Below are positions 1 through 7,673 of a stretch of DNA of 64,000 nt, piece after piece. This stretch comes from Paracoccus lichenicola (GTDB taxonomy: Bacteria; Pseudomonadota; Alphaproteobacteria; Rhodobacterales; Rhodobacteraceae), in contig NZ_WMBT01000007.1 in NCBI RefSeq assembly GCF_009708075.1, positions 62,001 to 126,000 of the forward strand, given 5' to 3'. Below the pieces are notes generated by a model. The model did not search any database. It saw only the letters and a program-made list of their open reading frames with translations, and was not told the origin of the DNA. Every line of letters starts with the position of its first letter. Position 1 is the first letter of the stretch. Both the position numbers and the translations under genes were made by a program.

Positions 1-648
1 CCGGGCGGGCCATTCGGGCGGGACATGCGCCGACCAGTCCAGCCGGCTGACCGGGTTTATGCCGCTGTCGCGGATGGCGGCCTGCATGTCGGTGGCGACC
101 GTGCCGGGCGACAGGCTGATGGCGCGGATGCCGTCGCCGCGCGCCTCGAGGTCCAGGGCGCGGGTCAGCATCCAGGCGCCCGCCTTGCCGGCGCAATAGG
201 CGCTCCAGCCTTCCTGGGGGGCATGGGCCGCGCCGGATCCGACCGTCAGGACCGTTCCGCCGCCCTGGGCGCGCATCACCGGCAGCGCGGCGCGCATCCC
301 GTGAAAGACCCCCTTCAGGTTCACGTCGATGGCCCGGCCCCATTCGTCCGCGTCGGCCGAGGCGATGCCGGCGATCGGCCCGATCAGCCCGGCATTGTTC
401 ACCAGCACGTCCAGCCGCCCCCAGCGGTCCCGCAGCCCGGCCACGGCGCGGTCCATGTCCGCGGGCCGCGCCACGTCGCCCGCCAGGGCGATGCCGCCAA
501 GCTGGCGGGCAAGGTCTTCCACCGCCCCCTGATCCCGGGCCATCAGGCCTACGGATGCGCCCGCCCGGGCGAAGGCCCGGGCGGCGGCGGCGCCGATGCC
601 GCGGCTGGCCCCCGTGACCAGAACAACCTTGCCGTGAAGATCGACCAT
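1..648 (-). CDS. SDR-family oxidoreductase (3' end outside window)
   Basis: NAD(P)-dependent short-chain dehydrogenase/reductase; 216 residues are visible and the C-terminus runs off the left edge. The Rossmann glycine motif TGASRGIG is at residues 12-19, an NNAG motif follows about halfway, and the catalytic YxxxK is visible as SAYCAGKAG. The ATG at 646-648 is preceded by a strong AAGGAGG at 653-659, which fixes the start. The substrate cannot be told from sequence; the family is broad. It is divergent from the RTX gene that follows. Confidence 0.9.
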   Translation of the reverse strand, partial: MVDLHGKVVLVTGASRGIGAAAARAFARAGASVGLMARDQGAVEDLARQLGGIALAGDVARPADMDRAVAGLRDRWGRLDVLVNNAGLIGPIAGIASADADEWGRAIDVNLKGVFHGMRAALPVMRAQGGGTVLTVGSGAAHAPQEGWSAYCAGKAGAWMLTRALDLEARGDGIRAISLSPGTVATDMQAAIRDSGINPVSRLDWSAHVPPEWPAR

Positions 649-841
649 CCCGTCCTCCTTGCCATGAACCACGGCCTTGCGGCCCGCGTCCGGCGTTTGA
701 AGCATCATGGTTGCGGTCCTGTCCAGCGGCAACACGCCGCTTGCCGCCCTGCGCGCCGCCGGCAGGGACACCGGTCCCGCCGCCGTGGTATGGTCATCCT
801 GCCGCCGGTCAGCAGCGGCGCCACAACTGGAGGGATCTGGA

Positions 842-2422
842 ATGGCTACCAATCTCGTGAAGGGCACGGACGGGGCGGATGACCTGTCAGGCACCCTTGG
901 CCGCGACATCCTGTTCGGGTTCGCAGGGGGCGACGACCTGTTCGGGGACGGCGACATCGACCGCGGCGACGGCGCGCAGGCCCGGCTGAGGGGCGCGGCC
1001 GACGCCCTGAGCGGCGGCACCGGCGACGACCGGCTGTGGGGCGACGGCCGCATCGTCCTGGGCGACAACGCCGTGCAGGCCGTGATCATCGGCGGCCACG
1101 ACCTGCTTTACGGCGGCACGGGCGACGACACGCTCTATGGCGACGGCACGACCGAGGTGGGGGATCAATCCCGGCTGGCGCTGATCCGGGGCGGGCGCGA
1201 CCTGCTGGCCGGCGGCGACGGCGACGACGCGCTTTACGGCGACGGCCTGGCCACGTCGTTCTTCGGCAACGACGACCAGCGGATCGAGGGCGGGGCCGAC
1301 ACGCTGTCCGGCGGCGACGGCAACGACCTTCTGTACGGCGACGGGGTGCTGCGGCTGGCCATCTCCTCGTCGGGCACTCTGGCGGGCGGGGCGGACCTGC
1401 TGGACGGCGGGTCCGGCAACGACACCCTCTTCGGCGACGGGGTCGTCCTGGGGGCGACCTTCGGCGTCTCGGCCCTGACGGGCGGGCGGGACCTGCTGCG
1501 CGGCGGCGCGGGCGACGACGTGCTGACCGGCGACGGCACCGTGAACACCGACCGGACCGGCCTGCCCGCATTCACGGGCGGCGCGGACACGATCTTCGGC
1601 GGCGACGGCAACGACAGCCTGACCGGCGACGGCAACGCGGGGTCCGGCAACAACGCCATGACGGGCGGGGACGATGTCCTGGACGGCGGGTCGGGCAACG
1701 ACACGGTGCTGGGCGACGGCGGCATTTCCATCGCGCGGGCCGGGTCCGGAACCCTGACGGGGGGCGACGACACGATCAGCGCGGGCGCGGGCCGGGATGT
1801 CGTGCTGGGCGACGGCGTGATCGACATCTTCGCGGACGGCGCGACCCTGGCCGGGGGCGAGGACCGCCTGTATGGCGGCAGCGGCGCCGATCTTCTGTAT
1901 GGCGACGGGCTGGCCGGGGACGGCAACGACAGCAACGACCTGGTGCTGGAGGGGGGCGACGACCGGATCTTCGGCGGCGACGGCAACGATACCGTCTACG
2001 GCGACGGCACGGCAGAGGGCCTGTTCCTAGCCCAGCTGACCGGCGGAAACGACCGGATCGCCGGGGGCAGGGGCGACGATGTGCTGTGGGGCGACGGCAC
2101 GGCAGACGGGGGCTTCCGGTCGGTCCTGTCCGGGGGCGCGGACACCTTCGTCTTCGACGCGGGCGACGGGCTGGACACCATCCAGGACTTCCGAAGCGCG
2201 GAAGGCGACATCATCCGGTTCCGCGACGGGCGGCTGGAATGGTCGGACCTCGACACCGACGGGAACGGGACGCTGGACGGGGCCGACCGCTTCATCGACA
2301 TCGCGGGCGGCGGCACCGTTCTCGATTACGGCGCGGCCCTGGGGTCCGGCGATCCCTCGCAGCACCGCCTGACGGTGGCCGATGTCACGGGCCTGACGGT
2401 GTCGGACTTTACCTTCGGCTGA
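842..2422 (+). CDS. RTX calcium-binding protein with spaced GDG repeats
   Basis: Acidic 526-residue protein made almost entirely of RTX-like repeats, expected to be exported by a type I system and to fold on binding Ca2+ outside the cell. Each unit of about 35 residues has the form GGxDxL-xGGxGxDxLxGDG followed by 15-20 variable residues; about 13 GDG ends can be counted. This differs from the usual back-to-back nonapeptides. The C-terminus has a TFVFDAGDG start and an EF-hand-like loop, DTDGNGTLDGAD, near residue 480. There is no signal peptide. GGAGGG at about 829-834 supports ATG 842; an upstream in-frame start at 707 would add 45 unlikely residues. No enzymatic domain is visible. Confidence 0.85.
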   Translation: MATNLVKGTDGADDLSGTLGRDILFGFAGGDDLFGDGDIDRGDGAQARLRGAADALSGGTGDDRLWGDGRIVLGDNAVQAVIIGGHDLLYGGTGDDTLYGDGTTEVGDQSRLALIRGGRDLLAGGDGDDALYGDGLATSFFGNDDQRIEGGADTLSGGDGNDLLYGDGVLRLAISSSGTLAGGADLLDGGSGNDTLFGDGVVLGATFGVSALTGGRDLLRGGAGDDVLTGDGTVNTDRTGLPAFTGGADTIFGGDGNDSLTGDGNAGSGNNAMTGGDDVLDGGSGNDTVLGDGGISIARAGSGTLTGGDDTISAGAGRDVVLGDGVIDIFADGATLAGGEDRLYGGSGADLLYGDGLAGDGNDSNDLVLEGGDDRIFGGDGNDTVYGDGTAEGLFLAQLTGGNDRIAGGRGDDVLWGDGTADGGFRSVLSGGADTFVFDAGDGLDTIQDFRSAEGDIIRFRDGRLEWSDLDTDGNGTLDGADRFIDIAGGGTVLDYGAALGSGDPSQHRLTVADVTGLTVSDFTFG

Positions 2423-2457
2423 CGGGGGGGCGGGGGCCGACGTTGCCCTGCGCCTCC

Positions 2458-3180
2458 TCAGCCCTTTTCGGACGCCTCGGTGCGGGGCGCGGGGGTGGGG
2501 GACATCGCGGCCTCGATCTCCTCGGCCACATGGTGCTGGAGCGTCCAGATATAGTCGTCGTGGATGCCGTGGTCGGCCAGGCCGCGCACGGTGCGCAACA
2601 GGTATTCCGCCCCCGACCCGGCGGCGCCCGCCGCGCAGGCAAGGCGCTGCGCCTGTTCGCGCACCGTCAGCCGGGCCGTCTGCGTGCCCACCGGATCCGC
2701 ATAGAAGGTCAGCGCCTCCTCGCGCCCGCGGCCGGTCTCGACGGTGATCCAGCAGGCATTGGCGGCCAGTTCATGGGCGACAAGTTCCCGGCGCAGGATG
2801 GCGCGCAGGGACTCGGCCTCGGTGTCCTCGGCGATGTCCAGCACCAGCCCCTCGCACTGCCCGCCCCGGGCCAGGGCCAGCATCAGCCCCGGCCGCTCGG
2901 GCGTGCCGCGGAAATGGTCGAGCGAGATCGAGAAGCTGCGGTGCCAGCCGATCGCCGTGGCGCGGCGGCGCGCCTGCACGGCAAAGCCCGGGTTCCAGAT
3001 CAGCGAGCCATAGGCAAAGACCGGGATCGGCCGGGGCCGTCCGCGCGTCAGCCCTTCGGCCAGCCGGTCCAGGTCGGCATCCTCGAGCATCCGCCAGCGG
3101 GGATCGTGCAGCGGCCCGTCGGCCAGGGGCACAAGGGCGACATGATCGTCCGAAAGGACGATGGGACGGGGATCGGTCAT
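2458..3180 (-). CDS. Gamma-glutamylcyclotransferase, ChaC-like
   Basis: 240-residue cytoplasmic protein of the ChaC/GGCT family, which releases 5-oxoproline from gamma-glutamyl peptides, classically glutathione. The substrate-binding loop is VFAYGSLIWNPGF at about residues 53-65, followed by GWHRSFS and a region rich in acidic residues that should hold the catalytic Glu. Length fits bacterial ChaC proteins. The ATG at 3178-3180 follows a GAAGGA-type ribosome site; 21 upstream in-frame codons are Arg/Pro-rich and unlikely to be translated. The gene is convergent with the preceding RTX gene. Confidence 0.85.
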   Translation of the reverse strand: MTDPRPIVLSDDHVALVPLADGPLHDPRWRMLEDADLDRLAEGLTRGRPRPIPVFAYGSLIWNPGFAVQARRRATAIGWHRSFSISLDHFRGTPERPGLMLALARGGQCEGLVLDIAEDTEAESLRAILRRELVAHELAANACWITVETGRGREEALTFYADPVGTQTARLTVREQAQRLACAAGAAGSGAEYLLRTVRGLADHGIHDDYIWTLQHHVAEEIEAAMSPTPAPRTEASEKG

Positions 3181-3419
3181 CGGGGTCCTTCGGCGGCGGC
3201 GGTGCGGCACCTTGCAAGATGGACACGGACGCGGCGGGGTCAACCACGCAAATCCGCCCCCGGCGTCTTTCCGGGCAGGCGATGATCAAGAACCGGGCAG
3301 ACCGGGCGCTGCATCGTCGCGGGAATGGACAGCGCCTGGCACCCGCGGCGCGCCGCGCTTGTCGGGGCGGCCCGACGGGATGGCGCCCGCCCCTCGGCCC
3401 CTTTTTCCGGCAGGGACCG

Positions 3420-3734
3420 TCACTCCTTCGCGGAAGGGCCTTTCGCCGGAAAGGGACCGATGGGGAACATGTCCTCGCCGCCCTGGTGCAGCTTGACGTG
3501 ATGGCTGCGGCACAGCCAGCGGACGGCCAGCGGCTCGTCGTAGCGGTCGTGATGGGCATCGACCGCGTCATGGCCGCACACCTCGCAGCCCTGCTTGTGC
3601 AGCGTTCCCGACACGAGCGCCCGCTGGACCGCCAGATGGGCCGTGTACTTGGCCGGATTGGCCCGGCGCCAGTCGGCCTGGCGGGTCTGGCTTTTCAGCA
3701 GGGGCGGACGGGGTGGCTTCGCGCTGTCCGCCAT
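3420..3734 (-). CDS. Small HNH-like zinc-binding protein
   Basis: 104-residue basic protein. CEVCG near residue 50, an AHHDRY segment and a CRSHH motif near residue 74 together look like a treble-clef, HNH-type zinc site, as found in many short phage- or plasmid-linked proteins. The N-terminal half is Lys/Arg-rich. ATG 3734 is directly preceded by an in-frame GTG (3737) that could also be used; no strong ribosome site helps to choose. Whether it has nuclease activity cannot be told. It stands alone, about 240 bp from the ChaC gene. Confidence 0.55.
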   Translation of the reverse strand: MADSAKPPRPPLLKSQTRQADWRRANPAKYTAHLAVQRALVSGTLHKQGCEVCGHDAVDAHHDRYDEPLAVRWLCRSHHVKLHQGGEDMFPIGPFPAKGPSAKE

Positions 3735-3737
3735 CAC

Positions 3738-4192
3738 GGCACCGCCCGCTGCGCCAGCGTCCGGTGCACGCCCGGCCGCGGCACGCCGATGGAAGGGTCG
3801 CCGGTATCATGCATGGGCCGCATCTCCTTTTGCCGGCGGGGATCCCCCCCGTGCGGCGGGATCCGGGTTGTCGGTCGAACGGCGGGCACAGCCGATCGGC
3901 ACAAGCGTCATGGGGGATTTGTAACACCGGATGCCCGTTCCCTGCAAAACGATAACGAATCCCTTGCGCAAGATCCGGGCCGTTCCGGCGGCAAGAAGAT
4001 CCGGGCGCGACGGTGGAGCGGCGCGCGGAAGCACATCGGCCATGCCGTCCTGCCAAGGCCTTGCCCGTTCGTGGCCAAGGCGCAGGTCTGTTCTTGCGGC
4101 CCGCGCCCTTTCGTGGGCAGCCTGCGCGAGGCCGGCATGGCTTCTTCGGTCCCGCCGACGAACCGCCTGCCGCCTGAAGAAAGGAATGCGCC
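3738..4192. other. Intergenic, 455 bp
   Basis: No convincing gene. Short open frames on both strands have Arg/Pro/Ala-rich translations typical of GC-rich noncoding DNA. It must carry the start signals for the small HNH-like gene (leftward) and for the gene at 4193. Confidence 0.5.
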
Positions 4193-4477
4193 ATGGATCC
4201 CCGCTTTGCCATGAAGGTCGGGTTCGACGGGGACCGCCCCGTCATCGCGGCGGCCGAGATCGCACCGCTGCTGGAGCTTGACGTTCCCGCTTTCCAAGGT
4301 CTCATGCGGTCGGGGGGCATCAGAAGCACGGTCGAGCGCGGCGAGGGACAGGACGCAGGCAGGTTCCGCCTGACGTTCCAGTCGCCCCGGTGGCGCGTGC
4401 GCCTGACGTGCAACGGGGACGGGGAGGTGCTGACCCTGACCCGCCTGCGGCTGACATCGCCACCGGCAGCGCCATAG
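4193..4477 (+). CDS. DUF6522-like small protein
   Basis: 94-residue soluble protein of unknown function. The segment VERGEGQDAGRFRLTF at about residues 48-63 is the hallmark I associate with the DUF6522 family, which is common in Rhodobacterales. The N-terminal half (IAAAEIAPLLELDVPAF) would form a small helical unit. An AGAAAGGAA ribosome site at about 4178-4186 supports ATG 4193. No partner gene suggests a role. Confidence 0.6.
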   Translation: MDPRFAMKVGFDGDRPVIAAAEIAPLLELDVPAFQGLMRSGGIRSTVERGEGQDAGRFRLTFQSPRWRVRLTCNGDGEVLTLTRLRLTSPPAAP

Positions 4478-4664
4478 GTGCAGGGCCTTCGTGCCGGGCA
4501 TCTGCCCTGGCCCGGCATCCGGCGGCACGTCACGCTGCCCCGGTCCCCGGCGCGTTTCCTTGGAAGGCGGTCGATGCCGTCATCCTTGACGCGCGGCGCG
4601 CCTTGCGCATCCGTTCCGCCCGCGCCCGAACGGCGCCGCACCCCGCCCGAGAAGGAGTCCCCGC

Positions 4665-5366
4665 ATGAGCAGGCTGTCCCATTCCGAAGTCCACATGGTT
4701 CACCGCATCGGCTGGCTGCGGGCCGCCGTGATGGGGGCCAATGACGGCATCCTTTCCACGTCCAGCCTGGTGGTGGGGGTGGCGGCCGCCGGGTCAGGGC
4801 GGGCCGAGGTCCTGATCGCGGGCCTGGCCGGGCTGGTGGCGGGGGCGATGTCGATGGCGGCGGGGGAATATGTTTCGGTCAGCTCGCAGACCGATGCCGA
4901 GAACGCGGACCTGGCCCGCGAACGCAAGGAACTGGCCGAGATGCCCGAGGCCGAGCTTGAGGAGCTGACGCAAATCTACCAGGCGCGCGGCCTGACGCGC
5001 GGCCTGGCCCGTCAGGTGGCGGTGCAGCTGACCGCGCATGACGCGCTTGGCGCCCATGCCCGCGACGAGCTGGGGATCTCGGACACCGTGACCGCGCATC
5101 CGGTCCAGGCGGCGGTGGTCTCGGCCCTGACCTTCGCGGCGGGCGCGGGGGTGCCGCTGGCCGTGGCCCTGCTGGCGCCGCCCGCGCAGATCACGGTCGT
5201 GGTCGCGACGGCCACGCTGCTGGCGCTTGCGGTCCTGGGGGGCCTTGGCGCGACCGCGGGCGGCGCGGGCGTTTTGCGCGGCGCGATGCGGGTGGCGCTG
5301 TGGGGCGTCCTGGCCATGGGCGCGACCGCCCTTGTGGGGACGCTGTTCGGCGTCGGCGCGGGGTGA
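4665..5366 (+). CDS. VIT/CCC1-family metal transporter
   Basis: 233-residue integral membrane protein of the VIT family, which moves Fe2+ or Mn2+ against H+. The N-terminus has MGANDGILSTSSLVVG followed by AGAMSMAAGEYVSVSSQ, the first two transmembrane segments with the metal/proton residues. A charged helical loop (about residues 75-115) is rich in Glu, and three more membrane segments follow. GAGAAGGAG precedes ATG 4665. The last 48 bp of the gene, the spacer and the start of the next gene are duplicated at 39793, so the intact VIT copy sits exactly at the left edge of the 34.5-kb unit. Confidence 0.85.
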   Translation: MSRLSHSEVHMVHRIGWLRAAVMGANDGILSTSSLVVGVAAAGSGRAEVLIAGLAGLVAGAMSMAAGEYVSVSSQTDAENADLARERKELAEMPEAELEELTQIYQARGLTRGLARQVAVQLTAHDALGAHARDELGISDTVTAHPVQAAVVSALTFAAGAGVPLAVALLAPPAQITVVVATATLLALAVLGGLGATAGGAGVLRGAMRVALWGVLAMGATALVGTLFGVGAG

Positions 5367-5522
5367 CGGCCGTTTGATGCCGCCGGGACCGGGATTGTGA
5401 GCCTGGCGCAAGGTTGCGGTGCCAGTCGGGACCAAGGGGCAACGAACGGCAGGCACATGACAGCGCAAGGCGTCTGGATCGGCATCGGCTTTCTGGGGCA
5501 GGCGTTGTTCAGCGCGCGTTTC
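5319..5522 (+). repeat. Left copy of 204-bp direct repeat bounding a 34.5-kb unit
   Basis: This 204-bp segment contains the VIT gene tail, an approximately 90-bp spacer and the first 22 codons of a LAB_N gene. It matches 39793-39996 over its whole length without gaps and with about 11 mismatches by eye (about 95% identity). Homology stops abruptly on both sides. The left copy keeps the intact VIT gene, the right copy the intact LAB_N gene. Confidence 0.9.
5457..5522 (+). pseudogene. LAB_N gene fragment (first 22 codons)
   Basis: Codes for MTAQGVWIGIGFLGQALFSA and two further residues identical to the start of the LAB_N protein at 39931, then breaks off into unrelated sequence. It is the stump left on the left side of the 34.5-kb unit. 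Confidence 0.85.
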
Positions 5523-5709
5523 CTGGCATCCTGGCCCTTCCGGAACCCCTCGATCGCTCGGCAGAGAAGGGCCAGGGCGCAGGAACACGGCTTGCGGTCC
5601 TTGCTTCCGCCGTCCTGCAACTGCAACTTGCGCCCCGTTGCCGCGTTCCCGTGCGGCACCGGCGGGCGTCGCGCTTGCCCTGCCTTTTCTTGCGAACTGG
5701 ATATTCCCG

Positions 5710-7617
5710 ATGGACTGTGCCGACCCGAGTTTCAATTCCAGCATGGCCGACTGGCGCGCCGTTTCCTTTGCCACGCGATACGTCACCGTGGTCGATCAAC
5801 CGGACCTCGTCACCACGCTGGACGGCGAAACCCTTGATCCGCAGCTGCGCGGATACGTGATGCAGAAGCTGCGGGGCGGCCAGGACCTTGCCGTCCTGAA
5901 CGATCCCTTGACGGGAGAGCCGGTGCGCGACGGCGCGGGCCGCCCCCTGGTGGTGCGGCTTGACGGCAAGCCGTCGGACACGGCGGGGATGGCCAACATG
6001 GTCGGGTGGCGGACAGCGGCGGGCCTTCGCATCGCCCACGGGGGATCGGTGGCGCAGGTCCTCGACGCCTTGTCGGGGGCCTTCCCCGAGGTGAATGTCC
6101 TGCGGCTGGATCTCAACGCCCCCACGGCCCGATCCGCCGCCGCCGCCGATTGGGCGGCCTTCGCGCGCGCCGCCGCCGAACGCGGGTATCGGCTGATCAT
6201 CCAGAACTCGGACGGAGAGCTGGCGGGCGGTTATGTCCGGGACCGGCCGGGGGCGCATATCCTGGGCGCCGACCAGCTTGGCCCGGCGGACGCGCTGGAC
6301 CAGCCGGACGGGCCGTGGAAGATCAACCGGGTGCTGCGCGACTGGCAGGTCATGCTGGCCTGGTTCGCCCGGCCCGAGAACGCCGCCATCCTGGAGGCGG
6401 TCGCCGGGTGGGAGCTGATCAACGAGCCGATGGCCTATGGCAAGGGACCAAAGGCCGGGCGTCTCTACAGCCGGCACATCGCCGATCTTGTCGGCGCGCT
6501 GGACTGGGGCGGCAAGCGGATCCTGGTCGGGGGGTTGGGGGCCTCGGCGCAGTTCGCGGATCTGGACCACGACATGATCCGGCAGGCGGCAGGCCCGGCG
6601 CTGGTCTGGTCGGTGCACATGTATCCAGGCTGGGTGACGCCCGGCCATCCCGATCCCGGCAGGACGGGTTTTGAAACCCAGATTTGCAAGCGGCTCGGCG
6701 CGCTGCGCGACAGCGGCGACGACATCCTGATCACGGAAACCCAGTTGCACACCGCGTCGGGTTCCCTGTCGCCCCTGGGCACGGACAAGCGGGCGATCAC
6801 CAGCTTCAACATGGCCCGGGAACTGCCCTGGTTGGCCGAGCAGGGGATCGGCTTTACCTGGTGGCCCCCGACCGGCCGGAAAAGCGAGCTGCTGCACTGG
6901 AACGGCAGGCATGGCGGCTATGGCGTGTCGGTCGAATCGGCGGCCTTCGCGCATTGGGGATGGTCGCGCGCCTCCGGTCCCGGCCTGTTCCGGGAAGCCT
7001 GGGCCACGGGGGGCGACGATGCGGCCGCGGTGTCCCCGCAGGCGGCATCCGACCGCGACAGGCTGACGGATGGCGTGGGCGATGCCCATGGCCTGATCTT
7101 CGGGATGGAAGGCAACGACAGCCTGCAAGGCCACGCGGGCACCGACATGCTGTATGGCGGCGCCGATGACGACGTGCTTGCGGGGGATGGGGGTGACGAC
7201 TGGCTGTTCGGCGACCGCGGCGACGACGTGATCGAGGGGGGCGAGGGCGACGATGTCCTGATCGACCCCGAGGGCGGCAACCGGATGGCGGGCGGTCCCG
7301 GCGACGATCATCTGGAAGGCAGCGGCCTGCTGGACGGTGGTGCGGGCGCCGACCGCCTGATCGCCGCGAATGCCGCCGCCACGACCCTGACCGGGGGCGA
7401 CGGGCCGGACCTGTTCATGCCCCCGCCCGAAGGCGAGGTGACGATCACCGACTTTTCCCCGGCCGAGGACAGGATCGACTGGACCCTGCTGGGTCCGGGG
7501 TTCCGCTGCGACCTGGGCGTGGCCCGTCAAGGACAGGATACGCTGCTGTCCTGGGGCAAGCTGCGGGTCAGGCTGGTCGGCGCCGATTGGGGTCCGGGCG
7601 AGGGTTGCGCGCGCTGA
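5710..7617 (+). CDS. Secreted RTX glycoside hydrolase, GH5/cellulase-like
   Basis: 635-residue enzyme with an N-terminal (beta/alpha)8-type hydrolase region (about 90-440) and C-terminal RTX repeats (about 465-560). GWELINEP places the acid/base Glu at 239, SVHMYPGW lies near 301-308, and ILITETQLH places the nucleophile Glu at 343; these are the clan GH-A signatures. RTX nonapeptides of the GGxGDDxL type imply type I export and Ca2+ binding; there is no Sec signal. The start is uncertain: ATG 5710 is chosen, but no good ribosome site is seen and an in-frame TTG at 5638 is possible. It is convergent with a related hydrolase. Likely substrate: a beta-glucan-like matrix polymer (inference). Confidence 0.8.
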   Translation: MDCADPSFNSSMADWRAVSFATRYVTVVDQPDLVTTLDGETLDPQLRGYVMQKLRGGQDLAVLNDPLTGEPVRDGAGRPLVVRLDGKPSDTAGMANMVGWRTAAGLRIAHGGSVAQVLDALSGAFPEVNVLRLDLNAPTARSAAAADWAAFARAAAERGYRLIIQNSDGELAGGYVRDRPGAHILGADQLGPADALDQPDGPWKINRVLRDWQVMLAWFARPENAAILEAVAGWELINEPMAYGKGPKAGRLYSRHIADLVGALDWGGKRILVGGLGASAQFADLDHDMIRQAAGPALVWSVHMYPGWVTPGHPDPGRTGFETQICKRLGALRDSGDDILITETQLHTASGSLSPLGTDKRAITSFNMARELPWLAEQGIGFTWWPPTGRKSELLHWNGRHGGYGVSVESAAFAHWGWSRASGPGLFREAWATGGDDAAAVSPQAASDRDRLTDGVGDAHGLIFGMEGNDSLQGHAGTDMLYGGADDDVLAGDGGDDWLFGDRGDDVIEGGEGDDVLIDPEGGNRMAGGPGDDHLEGSGLLDGGAGADRLIAANAAATTLTGGDGPDLFMPPPEGEVTITDFSPAEDRIDWTLLGPGFRCDLGVARQGQDTLLSWGKLRVRLVGADWGPGEGCAR

Positions 7618-7620
7618 CGA

Positions 7621-7653
7621 CGGGCTGCCAGCCCGGCGGTGCCGCGATGGCAC
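7621..7653. terminator. Two small hairpins between convergent genes
   Basis: CGGGCT/AGCCCG (7621-7626, 7630-7635) and GTGCC/GGCAC (7639-7643, 7649-7653) lie in the 56-bp gap between two convergent hydrolase genes. There is no T-tract, so use as a bidirectional terminator is only plausible. Confidence 0.35.
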
Positions 7654-7673
7654 GGCCAGGCTGCCCCGCGCCG

